Origin: a virus
Length of the DNA: 35,566 nucleotides
Strand: one strand, 5' to 3'
IMG/VR virus record: IMGVR_UViG_3300045927_000077
Span: 1 to 35,566 of that record
Position 1 is the stretch's first letter, and each line of letters starts with the position of its first letter. The notes under the pieces were generated by a model. It saw nothing but the letters and a program-made list of their open reading frames with translations. It was not told the DNA's origin and ran no database searches. Made by a program: the position numbers and the translations under genes. This document shows positions 20,550 to 28,378 of this stretch, piece after piece.

Positions 20550-22580
20550 TTAAACCGTGGTGCCAGTTGCCGCCGCGGTACCGTGGCCGGCCGATCGTGC
20601 GGCCGCATAGCCAAAGCCGGGCAAGACAACGAACGTGGTTGACCAATCCGAAAGCGTGCCGGCCGCGCCATACGATGCCACTTCAAATTCAACCGTGGCG
20701 CCAACTTCAAACGCAACCAAAACGGTGGTTTGCAACCGATCGCCGTCAATGGTGGGCGTGGTTACCGGTTGTTCGATCCAACTGCCACCGTTGATGCGAT
20801 AGCGAACCCGGAATGCCAGATCGGGCCGGCCCGGATCGTCCCAGGACACATTGAAATATCCGGCTTCGGCGGTTGTAACTGGACTTGCCGCCACATGACG
20901 CGGCACCGGCAAGGCTTGCGGCGGCAACACCAACATCGATGCCGGGATATAGCCTTCCTCCGCGGTGTTCCATTCGTCCATCGCCGGATCGGCCACGACG
21001 AAATCAAACCGGCATTGCCGGTTGGCCAAGTCGGTTTCGCGCCGGCGCAATTCGATCGCGGCGCCGGCCAATTCGGGAATGAGCGGATAATTGATCGTCA
21101 CGTAACGATGGCCGGCCGCGATCATGCCGCCCAAGTTGGTGGTGACGGTGCCGCGGATCGCGTTGGAACGAAGGAAAATCCGCTTGGCCAGTCGGCGCAA
21201 CTGGGTTGGCGATTGCACCGATGCCGGGCCGAACGTTTGGGTACGCGCCTTGCCGCGGTTCAGGATCGCGGCGTCGTCGCGCCACGCTTCCAAGGCTTGC
21301 GCGGTGTATTTGTGGCCCGGCGATGTGAACGAAAGCGTTAGTTCATCAACCTTCTGTTCGTCCGGCACGCCATAGTCAATTTCCACCGATTGGATGATGG
21401 ATTGATCCAGCATCACCGCCGGCGGATCAACTTGGCCAACCCGCAATGCCAAGGCGCCGTCGCCGTCGATCGAAACCCAACCATCACATGCGCCAAGGAT
21501 TTGGCCCAGGACTTCGGTCGGTTCGGTTTCAAACTTGAACCACGGATTGGATGCGTAGCGCGCTTCAAAGGCACCATCGCCGCGTTGCACCGCTTCATCG
21601 CACTTGGCGGCTTGCGCGGTCAGCATCGCAAGCGCCGGCGTTATCAGCCGATCGATGGGCAAGCCCATGCCGTGGTCTTGTGACGTTAGATAGGTGACGG
21701 CTTGCAACACCGGGTTTTTCCAAACCGCAACCCAAAAGCGCGCATCAACACCGGGCGTTTCGCCGCTGTTTTCCTGCACGCAAAGCCACAACATGCCGCC
21801 GCCGCCGGGCGTGCCAACGCCGGGAATTACAACGCCGCCCCACAACACGCGATCGCCGGCGTTGTAATCGGCGCCACTATCCCATTGCGGATAGCTCCAC
21901 CACGTATCGGGGTTGTTCGGGTCTTGGCCGGCGCGGAAATCCCAGCACGGCAGAAACACCGCCGCGCTTGGCTTCGGCAAGCCGTGCGGAAAGAACGTTT
22001 GGAATTGCGCTTGCGGCGTGGCAACGGAAACCAACACCAATTGAACCACGCGGGCGCCGCGATGGTCCGGCGTCCAAATCGTGGCAAATAAACTGTTGGT
22101 GAAGGCTTGGCCATCGCGGTAGCCAACGCCGCCTTGCACATAACAAAACGGAAACGGAAAGCACTGGCCGCTTGACGTGTTCACCACAACCGCTTCGTCA
22201 TCGATATAAACTTGCTTGAAGCCGCCGGTTGGCCCTTGGCACAGCGCCAGAATGTCATACGAATAGGCGCCGTTCGCTTCATAGCAAACATAGTTGCCGG
22301 CCACGCGCACTTCGCCATAGCCAACGATGCGCGGCGGAATGGTTTGCCGCAACGGGATGGTGCCTTGTTCGGCTTTCGGTGCGCCGGGTTGCAAGGCGTA
22401 GTTCAACGCCACCGTGCCGGCAATCACGGTGGCCGCCGCCAATACGGTGGCGACATTGCCAACGGTGAAGGTTAAACCGCCAACCGCCAATTCAGTGCCG
22501 GCGGTAATCAACGCACCGCCGCCCAACAGTTCGCCAATCCCGGCCACAAAGATCGGGGTCAGGATTGGATCGTTTTGCAC
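20550..22580 (-). CDS. Tail tip/host-specificity protein
   Basis: A protein of about 676 aa. It has an N-terminal hydrophobic Gly/Ala stretch (GELLGGGALITAGTELAVGG, VLAAATVIAGTVALNYALQ) typical of tail-tip proteins, then a conserved middle: IPLRQTIPPRIVGYGEVRVA, CYEANGAYSYDILALCQGP, DILTSQDHGMGLP-type residues (YLTSQDHGMGLPIDRLI), and CDGWVSIDGDGALALRVG. Near the end is a fibronectin III-like domain (AGYFNVSWDDPGRPDLAFRV). The extreme C-terminus, SAGHGTAAATGTTV, is one copy of the fibre repeat found in two later genes. GTG 22580 with GGGAAG upstream is the likelier start; ATG 22622 overlaps the upstream gene by 64 bases. Confidence 0.8.
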   Translation of the reverse strand: MQNDPILTPIFVAGIGELLGGGALITAGTELAVGGLTFTVGNVATVLAAATVIAGTVALNYALQPGAPKAEQGTIPLRQTIPPRIVGYGEVRVAGNYVCYEANGAYSYDILALCQGPTGGFKQVYIDDEAVVVNTSSGQCFPFPFCYVQGGVGYRDGQAFTNSLFATIWTPDHRGARVVQLVLVSVATPQAQFQTFFPHGLPKPSAAVFLPCWDFRAGQDPNNPDTWWSYPQWDSGADYNAGDRVLWGGVVIPGVGTPGGGGMLWLCVQENSGETPGVDARFWVAVWKNPVLQAVTYLTSQDHGMGLPIDRLITPALAMLTAQAAKCDEAVQRGDGAFEARYASNPWFKFETEPTEVLGQILGACDGWVSIDGDGALALRVGQVDPPAVMLDQSIIQSVEIDYGVPDEQKVDELTLSFTSPGHKYTAQALEAWRDDAAILNRGKARTQTFGPASVQSPTQLRRLAKRIFLRSNAIRGTVTTNLGGMIAAGHRYVTINYPLIPELAGAAIELRRRETDLANRQCRFDFVVADPAMDEWNTAEEGYIPASMLVLPPQALPVPRHVAASPVTTAEAGYFNVSWDDPGRPDLAFRVRYRINGGSWIEQPVTTPTIDGDRLQTTVLVAFEVGATVEFEVASYGAAGTLSDWSTTFVVLPGFGYAAARSAGHGTAAATGTTV

Positions 22581-23020
22581 TTCACTTCCCAAGCCGTGAC
22601 CAGCGGAAACCGATCGAAGCAAAGCGCCCGGATCGATCGCGCAACGAACACCGGCCGTTCATCCATCATCGATGGCGCGGCACAAATGCCGGCCACCACG
22701 CCAACCACCGGCATCCGGTCGCATCGCGACACCGGCACCGAAATAATCCCAACGTCACCGCGTTGTGGCGATTGCGTGCGCTCAAAGTCGGCATCCATCG
22801 CTTCGCCAATGATCGGCATGAAGCCGCCGCCGTCATTGATCACCGCGCGCCATTCGTCGGCATCGTTGCCGCGGCCGCGCCAGCCTTCCGCCGGATCAAC
22901 GCCGGTGGCGCATTCAACCCAATCGGCAACCCACAAAGCACAATTCACGCTTGCCCAATCCCAGCGGCGTTGCCGCGCATCGGCCAAAAACAAATCCAAG
23001 GCGTCTAGGTCGGCGGCCAT
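22559..23020 (-). CDS. DUF6950/NlpC-P60-like tail assembly protein
   Basis: A 153-aa protein with WDWASVNCALWVADWVECAT; Cys27 is in the position of the papain-like nucleophile, followed by TGVDPAEGWRG, and the SPQRGDVGIIS / CDRMPVVGVVAGICA strands. The pattern fits DUF6950, a tail-gene family related to NlpC/P60 peptidases (lambda K-like position, just before the tail tip). A cell-wall cutting or tail-assembly role is inferred. A clear catalytic His is not obvious, so it may be structural. The start overlaps the previous gene by 16 bases. Confidence 0.7.
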   Translation of the reverse strand: MAADLDALDLFLADARQRRWDWASVNCALWVADWVECATGVDPAEGWRGRGNDADEWRAVINDGGGFMPIIGEAMDADFERTQSPQRGDVGIISVPVSRCDRMPVVGVVAGICAAPSMMDERPVFVARSIRALCFDRFPLVTAWEVKCKTIQS

Positions 23021-23640
23021 CGCTTTTCGGCGCCTTGATGATAAAGCCCAACCCGTTCACAGAACCGATCGGGCGCCAGTGCCGGGTTGAGTTCGGCCGC
23101 GCGCCGGCGTTGGTCCGGATCGGTCATGAACGACAAGCCGGCGCGGCGCCGCCCGGTCATCCAGTCGCCGCACGATAGCGTCAGCGTTGCGGTTCCCGGA
23201 TCGGTGGCGGCACCGCCGGCGCTGTGCGCGGCTCGGATCAGATCGGCAAAGCCGAACCATTCCCAATGAATTGGCCCCACCAATTGCCAAGCGTAATCCA
23301 TCGCCGCCCATCCGGCATAAACCGGCCGGCCCTGGATCGCGGCTTGTTGTCCGGCAATGCTTGGCGCGATTTCGGCAAACACGCTTTGCGGAATGCCGGA
23401 CAAACCGAATTCAACCCGATCGGCAGTGCCGTCGAACAAGTGTGAGAACGATGGCAAATCCAACAATTCGCCGGCGCCGCGGTAGGTCGCGCCGGTAGCA
23501 TCAACCGTGTTGGCGCCAGGCCGGATCGCGCCAACGCCAAGCCACAGCCGCACCGGTTGATCGCACGCCAGATGAAAGAACAAGCCAAGCCGTGGCAGGC
23601 CGGAACCAAGCCACATGAATTCCGCCGGGTTCAGTGTCAT
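23005..23640 (-). CDS. Tail assembly protein (DUF2163-like position)
   Basis: A 211-aa protein: VRLWLGVGAIRPGANTVDAT, GATYRGAGELLDLPSFSHLF, ADRVEFGLSGIPQSVFAEIA, then WQLVGPIHWEWFGFADLIR and a C-terminal ALAPDRFCERVGLYHQGAEK part. The order DUF2460/2163-like, NlpC-like, tip protein is the gene-transfer-agent-type tail module, and this protein fits the middle slot. It is probably a distal tail or hub-associated component. The ATG at 23640 overlaps the upstream stop (ATGA). Confidence 0.65.
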   Translation of the reverse strand: MTLNPAEFMWLGSGLPRLGLFFHLACDQPVRLWLGVGAIRPGANTVDATGATYRGAGELLDLPSFSHLFDGTADRVEFGLSGIPQSVFAEIAPSIAGQQAAIQGRPVYAGWAAMDYAWQLVGPIHWEWFGFADLIRAAHSAGGAATDPGTATLTLSCGDWMTGRRRAGLSFMTDPDQRRRAAELNPALAPDRFCERVGLYHQGAEKRWPPT

Positions 23641-24350
23641 GCCAACGGCATAAAGCTTTCGATGAATTGCAGGGTCGGCCGGCCGAACCGCCGCATCTGC
23701 AATTCAAGCGATGCCGGCGCGGCGAGCTGCATCACGCAACGCGGTTCGTTGAAGTCGGCCGCCGTGCCGGCGTTGATAGCTTCGCGCAACGGCGGTTCAA
23801 TCTGCACGCTGTAATAACCCGGCGTTGCGGTTTCCGTAATCCCAACCACGCGATAAAACCGCCAACCCATATTCGGATGCTCGATCGAAAACAATTCGCC
23901 GCCAACGAATGGCCCCGACATAAGCACATGCAAGGTTATGGTGGTGGCACGGAGCGGCGCCGCCGCGCTTATGTTGGCATCCACCGAATAATGTTGATGG
24001 TACAGCGCATCATCGGAAAATGGCGTGTCATCCGGCGAATGCGGAACGTCAATATGATCGATGGCCGCCGGATCATCCTCCGGTATGGGCGCGTAATTGT
24101 GATTACAGATCGGCACGATGATTGGCCGCGCGCCTTCGGCCAACAGCGCAAGGAACATTTCAAACCGCCGCACCAAGTAAGATTTATTGATGACGATTGA
24201 TTGCAAGCCATACGCCCACAACCCGCCGCCATCGGCGCGCGATGCGGTGACAACGCCGGATGCGGTGCGGCCGCCGGTTCGCACCGCGCCAACCAAGCGC
24301 GGCCGTTCGGTGACGGTTTCGCGCAACAAGTCATGCGGAAATTCCAACAC
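23637..24350 (-). CDS. Distal tail protein
   Basis: A 237-aa protein beginning at GTG 24350, with GGGAA upstream (LEFPHDLLRETVTERPRLVG). The body contains WAYGLQSIVINKSYLVRRFE, MSGPFVGGELFSIEHPNMGW, RFYRVVGITETATPGYYSVQ and IEPPLREAINAGTAADF, a beta pattern like distal tail/DUF2460-type proteins. The end (RRFGRPTLQFIESFMPL) is typical of this slot in rhizobial phages. It follows the tape measure and would cap the tube near the tip. Confidence 0.65.
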   Translation of the reverse strand: MLEFPHDLLRETVTERPRLVGAVRTGGRTASGVVTASRADGGGLWAYGLQSIVINKSYLVRRFEMFLALLAEGARPIIVPICNHNYAPIPEDDPAAIDHIDVPHSPDDTPFSDDALYHQHYSVDANISAAAPLRATTITLHVLMSGPFVGGELFSIEHPNMGWRFYRVVGITETATPGYYSVQIEPPLREAINAGTAADFNEPRCVMQLAAPASLELQMRRFGRPTLQFIESFMPLA

Positions 24351-24353
24351 CGG

Positions 24354-26036
24354 TCACGTTCCCAACATTGCAAAACGCGCTTGCCGCGCCGGCGCCGCCC
24401 GCGCAATGTCGCGCGCCAAGCGGCGATTGTTTTCCGCAATGATGGAGCGAAACGCGCCTTCGCTCATAGTTGATCCGCGCGCATCGATATTGGTGATTGG
24501 CGCAAACGTGTTACCACCGGCGCCGCCCTTGGTCACGCTGTTAGGTAACACCATGCCGCCAGCGTTCGGCACAAACAATTCCGGCCCGCGTTCGCCTACC
24601 ACATAGGCTTGGCCGCCACGCACCGGCCCGCCGGCTTGGCGGCCGAACAGTTTAAGCAATGGCGATGGCCCGCCGCCGGCCGTTGGATTGAAAAACATTC
24701 CAAACGCTTGGTTGATGGCGGATCGCGCCAACGTCTTGCTAAGATCGCGCAACACGTCATTCAACTTTTTGCCTTCCAAAATACTATCGGCAAAGGCATT
24801 CGAAAGCGCCGAACCCAATTCGCGCGATGCGCTGGCCAAGCGGCCATATAGTTCCTTTTGCACCGCCAGATTTTGCGCCGCCTGCCCGGCCAACTGAATT
24901 TGTTTTTTGCGTTCCTCCGTCAACGCTTGTTCGGTGGTCAAGCCTTGCCGCCGCGCGGCTTCCTCCAACAATGCGGTTTGCTTCAAGGCTTCCCGTTCGC
25001 CAGCGGTTTTGCCAACCGCTTCGCCTTCCGCCTGTATCAACAGCAAATGTTTGGAAAGCTGGTCATCAAACCGCAACAGCCAATCAAACCCTTCCTGGAT
25101 CGGCTTCGCCCAATTAACGCCCGATGCGCGCTTGTTGACTTCGATGGGCAACCGGTTGGCATCGTCCAGCGCCTTTTTGATCAACAGGTGTGCCTTTTCG
25201 AAATTAGTCGCCATGTTTTTGGTGAAGTCCGCCAATGGCCCGCCAACCGTTGCCGCCTGAATGGCGCCGGCGATGCGCGCCAACATGTCAAAAACCTTTT
25301 CGAATGCCGGCAACACTTCCGCAACCAACCGCGTCCCCCAACCGGACATTGCCGCGGATACGTCAATAAACATCTGCTTTAGCTTTTCCGAGTGCTGCAC
25401 CAAGCGGCGCATTTCGGGTTCAATGTTTTTTGCTTCGTCCTTCATCTTGCGGAAATGTTCCGGCCCTTCGCCCAACACTTTCACCCATTGTTCGGTCAGG
25501 CCGAACATTTTGGCGATTTCAATTTTCTCAAATTCCGAACCGGCCCGGCTCATCAACGTGGCGGCAATTTCCAATCCCTTGTTGACGTCAACCACAAGGC
25601 CGTTTTGTTCTTTGTACTTGATGTTGTTTTGATCGAGAAATTCGGAAAGCCGCGTGGTGTGGCGGTTCATTTCGTCCATCTTGGCGGCCGCCGTGTCCAA
25701 TCCCTTGAACATTTCGTCATCGCCAATGCCGGCCGATCGCGTGGTGAACCCAATGCGTTGAATGGTTTGCAGATCAAGCCCGGTTTTGCGCGCGGCATCG
25801 CCAAGCGCAATCATTTGATTGAACGCCTTGGTTATTTGTTCGACAACTTCCTTCATCGCCGCTTCGATCAGCTTGACGGTGCCAACACCGATCGCGCTGC
25901 CGATCGCGATTTGCGAAGTCTTGGTTTCAATGTTTTTAATTTCGCGTTCGGCAATCAACCCGGCTTCCTTCAATTGCTTTTCGAATTGATCCAGCCGCGC
26001 CGAAATGGCGACAATCAGTTGCGGCGTATCAGCCAT
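24354..26036 (-). CDS. Tail tape measure protein
   Basis: A 560-aa, largely helical protein: an N-terminal coiled coil (RLDQFEKQLKEAGLIAEREI), a hydrophobic centre (VLPAFEKVFDMLARIAGAIQ), a charged helical part (EEAARRQGLTTEQALTEER) and the lambda-H-type C-terminal motif GGPVRGGQAYVVGERGPELF with VPNAGGMVLP. Tape measure length sets tail length. By the usual scaling of roughly 0.15 nm per residue this would give a tail near 80-90 nm. ATG 26036 lies inside the end of the frameshifted chaperone gene, as in lambda, with GGAAAATAA upstream. Confidence 0.9.
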   Translation of the reverse strand: MADTPQLIVAISARLDQFEKQLKEAGLIAEREIKNIETKTSQIAIGSAIGVGTVKLIEAAMKEVVEQITKAFNQMIALGDAARKTGLDLQTIQRIGFTTRSAGIGDDEMFKGLDTAAAKMDEMNRHTTRLSEFLDQNNIKYKEQNGLVVDVNKGLEIAATLMSRAGSEFEKIEIAKMFGLTEQWVKVLGEGPEHFRKMKDEAKNIEPEMRRLVQHSEKLKQMFIDVSAAMSGWGTRLVAEVLPAFEKVFDMLARIAGAIQAATVGGPLADFTKNMATNFEKAHLLIKKALDDANRLPIEVNKRASGVNWAKPIQEGFDWLLRFDDQLSKHLLLIQAEGEAVGKTAGEREALKQTALLEEAARRQGLTTEQALTEERKKQIQLAGQAAQNLAVQKELYGRLASASRELGSALSNAFADSILEGKKLNDVLRDLSKTLARSAINQAFGMFFNPTAGGGPSPLLKLFGRQAGGPVRGGQAYVVGERGPELFVPNAGGMVLPNSVTKGGAGGNTFAPITNIDARGSTMSEGAFRSIIAENNRRLARDIARAAPARQARFAMLGT

Positions 26037-26609
26037 TTATTTTCCGCGCTTCAATGATGGCTTGGCGTTGCGCATCGCGTTCCAACATGCGGTCGAATTC
26101 ATCCGGCGTTATGCCCCTTGGCCGTTCGGCTTCATCGCTGCCGTGGCATCGGTTCCAGCCGTCAACGGCGGCCGCGAATTCCCAAAGGCTGGCGCGGTTG
26201 AGTTGGTCGATTGACCATCCAATGGCCGCGGCGTTTCCGATGATGGTTGACCATCGGAATGGTTTGGGGTCGCCGCTTGGTTTTTTTTTAAGTCGTCATC
26301 CGCCGGCGGAAATAGCGCCGCGGTCAGGACCGACAGCGCCGCCGGCGTGTTGGGCAACACGTTCGGCGGATAGCAATAGCGGGCAACCTTGGCCAACGCC
26401 TTGGTTGGGTCCATACCGCCACCGATCAGAGCAAGCCGAATGGTGTGGATGATATCGTCCGTCCAGGGTCCGCCGCGCATGAGGCGTTGCAGAATTTCCA
26501 CCGCCGGCGCGTTGCGCAAGCTTTCCAATTCGCGCAATTCCCCGATCGCCAAGCGAAAGCGATATTCGCCATCACCCCATTGCAGCGTGATCGAACCGTC
26601 ACCACTCAC
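26029..26609 (-). CDS. Frameshifted tail assembly chaperone (G-T-like fusion)
   Basis: Reading the first 109 codons from GTG 26609, slipping back one base on an A9 run (26289-26281), then continuing in the -1 frame gives a 193-aa protein. The new frame encodes KPFRWSTIIGNAAAIGWSID, RASLWEFAAAVDGWNRCHG and GITPDEFDRMLERDAQRQA. This is clearly protein-like and corresponds to the downstream half of siphovirus tail chaperones (LWEFAAAVDGWNR type). The TGA at 26031-26029 lies just inside the tape measure start. In lambda the equivalent fusion gpGT binds the tape measure and recruits tube subunits. The unshifted product ends at 26109. Confidence 0.75.
26109..26609 (-). CDS. Tail assembly chaperone, unshifted form (GTA gp10-like)
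   Basis: A 166-aa protein from GTG 26609, overlapping the tail tube stop as GTGA. Residues 1-105 match GTA-gp10-type chaperones: ITLQWGDGEYRFRLAIGELR, ELESLRNAPAVEILQRLM, WTDDIIHTIRLALIGGGMDP. After the A-rich codons (LKKN) the sequence becomes low-complexity (Ser/Thr/Pro/Asn), as expected of the short non-shifted tail. Chaperones of this kind keep tape measure and tube protein soluble and are made in excess over the frameshifted form. Confidence 0.75.
   Translation of the reverse strand: MSGDGSITLQWGDGEYRFRLAIGELRELESLRNAPAVEILQRLMRGGPWTDDIIHTIRLALIGGGMDPTKALAKVARYCYPPNVLPNTPAALSVLTAALFPPADDDLKKNQAATPNHSDGQPSSETPRPLDGQSTNSTAPAFGNSRPPLTAGTDATAAMKPNGQGA
26237..26291 (-). promoter_or_regulatory. 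Programmed -1 frameshift signal
   Basis: On the minus strand TTA is followed by AAA AAA AAC, a run of nine A (26289-26281) containing the slippery heptamer A AAA AAA. After 23 bases there is an 8-bp stem with one G-T pair and a 5-nt loop, CCGATGGT-CAACC-ATCATCGG (26257-26237), a possible stimulator. It sits exactly where the two halves of the tail chaperone change frame. Confidence 0.7.
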
Positions 26610-27058
26610 GGGTTAGGTACCCAAGTCACCGCGCCATCGCTGGCCATCGTCACCGCAACGCCGACTTTGCTGCCCTGTTCGGCGGTGACGTTGAAACCCG
26701 GCAACAAAAATTTGCCGGTCCACTTGCCGCCCAACGCGGCGTTCGGTGCGTCAACGTCAAGCTGCACTTCGACGTTGATCGATGCGGTGCTTTCGTTGAA
26801 CGCTATCCAGGTATCCAAGTCGCCCATTGACAGGATACCCTCGCCGGAAATTTCCGCCGACATGACGGTGACCGCGCGTTCCGCCCACGCCGGCGCTTCC
26901 GGGTCGTCGCAATCCGGCACCGCGATATCGTTCATTTCCTTTGTGAAGTTGATGCCCTTGGAATTCAGGCCGCACGGCGCGGTGAACACTTCGGGCGAAC
27001 CGCCATCGCCAAGCTTGATAAGAAATTGGCTTGACCGGCTAGTGATAGGCTTGGCCAT
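26606..27058 (-). CDS. Major tail (tube) protein
   Basis: A 150-aa protein with tube-protein features: MAKPITSRSSQFLIKLGDGG, FTAPCGLNSKGINFTKEMND, IAVPDCDDPEAPAWAERAV, a central GILSMGDLDTWIAFN and a beta-rich end (KWTGKFLLPGFNVTAEQGS). Size, position before the chaperone and the CDDPEAPAWAER-type motif match rhizobial siphovirus and GTA tail tubes. A terminator-like hairpin lies directly upstream, and GGAG 9 nt before ATG 27058 gives strong initiation. Confidence 0.85.
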   Translation of the reverse strand: MAKPITSRSSQFLIKLGDGGSPEVFTAPCGLNSKGINFTKEMNDIAVPDCDDPEAPAWAERAVTVMSAEISGEGILSMGDLDTWIAFNESTASINVEVQLDVDAPNAALGGKWTGKFLLPGFNVTAEQGSKVGVAVTMASDGAVTWVPNP

Positions 27059-27074
27059 CGTTGATCACTCCATG

Positions 27075-27098
27075 AAAAAACCCGCCGTGCGGCGGGCT
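27075..27098 (-). terminator. Rho-independent terminator upstream of the tail tube gene
   Basis: On the minus strand CCCGCCG-CA-CGGCGGG (27096-27081) forms a perfect GC-rich hairpin with a minimal loop, followed by TTTTTTC (27080-27074). It lies in the 69-base gap between the tail completion gene and the tail tube gene, in the middle of the late unit. It would reduce read-through from head to tail genes or mark an RNA 3' end. Confidence 0.8.
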
Positions 27099-27127
27099 TC
27101 AAAGTCGTTGGCCACTTTGGTTTCGCT

Positions 27128-27541
27128 TTAGATCGGTTCACAGTTGGCGCGCACGGTGATGACCGCGTGCGCGGTGATGCCGTCCGGGTCGCGCAAATAT
27201 TGGGTTCGTTCGATTGTCATTTCGACAAGCCGTTGCGGTGTGTCCAGCGTTAGCGGCGCTTCATCCAGTGCGGCGGCCACCGCCACGCCCAGGCGCTTCA
27301 CCGCAACCGTATCCGGCCCGGCCGCCCATCCGTCCAGCGTGACAAACACCGAACCGCCATCAATGCAATCACCCACATCGGGCAACAGATCGAACGGGCC
27401 AAACGAAACGTAAGGCTTGGTAGCGTTCTGCGGCACCGCGTCATAAATCCGGCCGGCAACGATGGCGTTCACGCCGGCATCGGCTTTCAATGCGGCCACG
27501 ATGGCTTTCTGAATTTCAAGGGACGGATCGGCCAGGCTCAT
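27128..27541 (-). CDS. Tail completion protein (DUF3168)
   Basis: A 137-aa protein: EIQKAIVAALKADAGVNAIV, AGRIYDAVPQNATKPYVSFG, DGGSVFVTLDGWAAGPDTVA, and TPQRLVEMTIERTQYLRDPD with an HAVITVRANCE end. This is the DUF3168 pattern. The family sits between neck proteins and tube protein and helps to terminate or join the tail. ATG 27541 overlaps the stop of a 28-aa peptide gene (ATGA). TTG 27547 is an alternative start. Confidence 0.8.
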   Translation of the reverse strand: MSLADPSLEIQKAIVAALKADAGVNAIVAGRIYDAVPQNATKPYVSFGPFDLLPDVGDCIDGGSVFVTLDGWAAGPDTVAVKRLGVAVAAALDEAPLTLDTPQRLVEMTIERTQYLRDPDGITAHAVITVRANCEPI

Positions 27542-27624
27542 GGCCAACCCAACATGAACGCCAACACCGCAACCACCACCAGCAACACCACCACCGCCAA
27601 TGCCGTTTGCCGGTTAAGCGTCAT
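27538..27624 (-). CDS. 28-aa membrane peptide in the neck gene cluster
   Basis: A very short ORF reads MTLNRQTALAVVVLLVVVAV then LAFMLGWP: a single hydrophobic helix with a basic N-terminus. Both ends overlap neighbours by ATGA (upstream stop 27623-27621, downstream start 27541), exactly the pattern of the real genes here, and AAAGGGCGG lies just upstream of the ATG. Its function is unknown. A membrane peptide among head-tail joining genes is unexpected; it might be an accessory lysis or membrane-targeting factor. Confidence 0.55.
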   Translation of the reverse strand: MTLNRQTALAVVVLLVVVAVLAFMLGWP

Positions 27625-28034
27625 GGTCCGCCCTTTAGCGACACCAATTTATTGATGGCGGCCACCGCTTCGGCTTTGATGGCGCGGCGGATGCCGGCGC
27701 GCTTCTGCCGATAGGTCGGCCAAAAGAACGGCCGCGCCGCCATCTTTTCGGTGCCGAATTCGTTGGCCAAGGCGTAGTCATACGGCCCGGCCGGCGCCGG
27801 GTGCGTGGTGGTGTCGCCGCCGGCCCGCACCACCGCGCGCAACGGCGATCGGCTGGATGGTTCAACCCGGATCGAACGCCACAACGTGGCTTCCTTGCGC
27901 GGTACGGTGATGCGCATCGCTTCGGCCAATTCGTGCGCCTGCCGGAAAATTTCGGCACGGACTTGCGCCCGCGTGACTTCCGGCAATGCCGCCAACACCC
28001 GTTGGAATTTGCTAACCGATTGGTTGGTGGCCAT
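27621..28034 (-). CDS. HK97 gp10-like neck/tail completion protein
   Basis: A 137-aa protein: FQRVLAALPEVTRAQVRAEI, HELAEAMRITVPRKEATLWR, SIRVEPSSRSPLRAVVRAGG, PYDYALANEFGTEKMAARPF, FWPTYRQKRAGIRRAIK. The YALANEFGT...ARPFFWP motif is diagnostic of the HK97 gp10/tail completion family. It joins head to tail. The start uses TAATG overlap with the previous gene; the end overlaps the 28-aa peptide gene. Confidence 0.85.
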   Translation of the reverse strand: MATNQSVSKFQRVLAALPEVTRAQVRAEIFRQAHELAEAMRITVPRKEATLWRSIRVEPSSRSPLRAVVRAGGDTTTHPAPAGPYDYALANEFGTEKMAARPFFWPTYRQKRAGIRRAIKAEAVAAINKLVSLKGGP

Positions 28035-28375
28035 TAGCGGAAGATCACCAACTGAAACGCGCGATCGGCCGCTTGGTTGATCGGATAGTCGGCCGCGCCG
28101 GATCGGATTTTCAGGAAGCCTTCGCGCAAGCTTGCGCCGCTGCCATCAACCAACACCACGCGATCGGGATACATCGGCACCAACAATTCGCCGGCCACCG
28201 TCCAAATATCGCGGAATTCGGCCGGCGTGTCGGACGGCGCCAGTTGGAAACTGACATTGGCCGGCGTCCAGTCCGCCGGCATCCGAAACCGTAACAGCGT
28301 ACCGCTTGATATGTCAGCCGCATCGGAAAGCGATTGGCCGGCCGGGATGGTCACGGTAGCTACGGTGATCGGCAT
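28034..28375 (-). CDS. Minor structural protein, beta-rich
   Basis: A 113-aa protein: MPITVATVTIPAGQSLSDAA, LRFRMPADWTPANVSFQLAP, PAEFRDIWTVAGELLVPMYP and IRSGAADYPINQAADRAFQL. It is beta-sandwich-like in composition. Similar proteins occur between head-closure and gp10-like genes in rhizobial phages, and a capsid or neck decoration role is a fair guess. No named family is certain. Confidence 0.6.
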   Translation of the reverse strand: MPITVATVTIPAGQSLSDAADISSGTLLRFRMPADWTPANVSFQLAPSDTPAEFRDIWTVAGELLVPMYPDRVVLVDGSGASLREGFLKIRSGAADYPINQAADRAFQLVIFR

Positions 28376-28378
28376 GGA

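Noticed and set aside
20550-22622. ATG 22622 as start of the tail tip protein
   Set aside because: A 64-base overlap with the peptidase-like gene and a non-conserved first 14 residues. GTG 22580 with GGGAAG is preferred, not certain.
26281-26289. Reading the tail chaperone as a pseudogene caused by a base error in the A9 run
   Set aside because: A -1 shift at this exact gene position is conserved in siphoviruses, and the chaperone's second half ends inside the tape measure start as expected. A sequencing error cannot be fully excluded.
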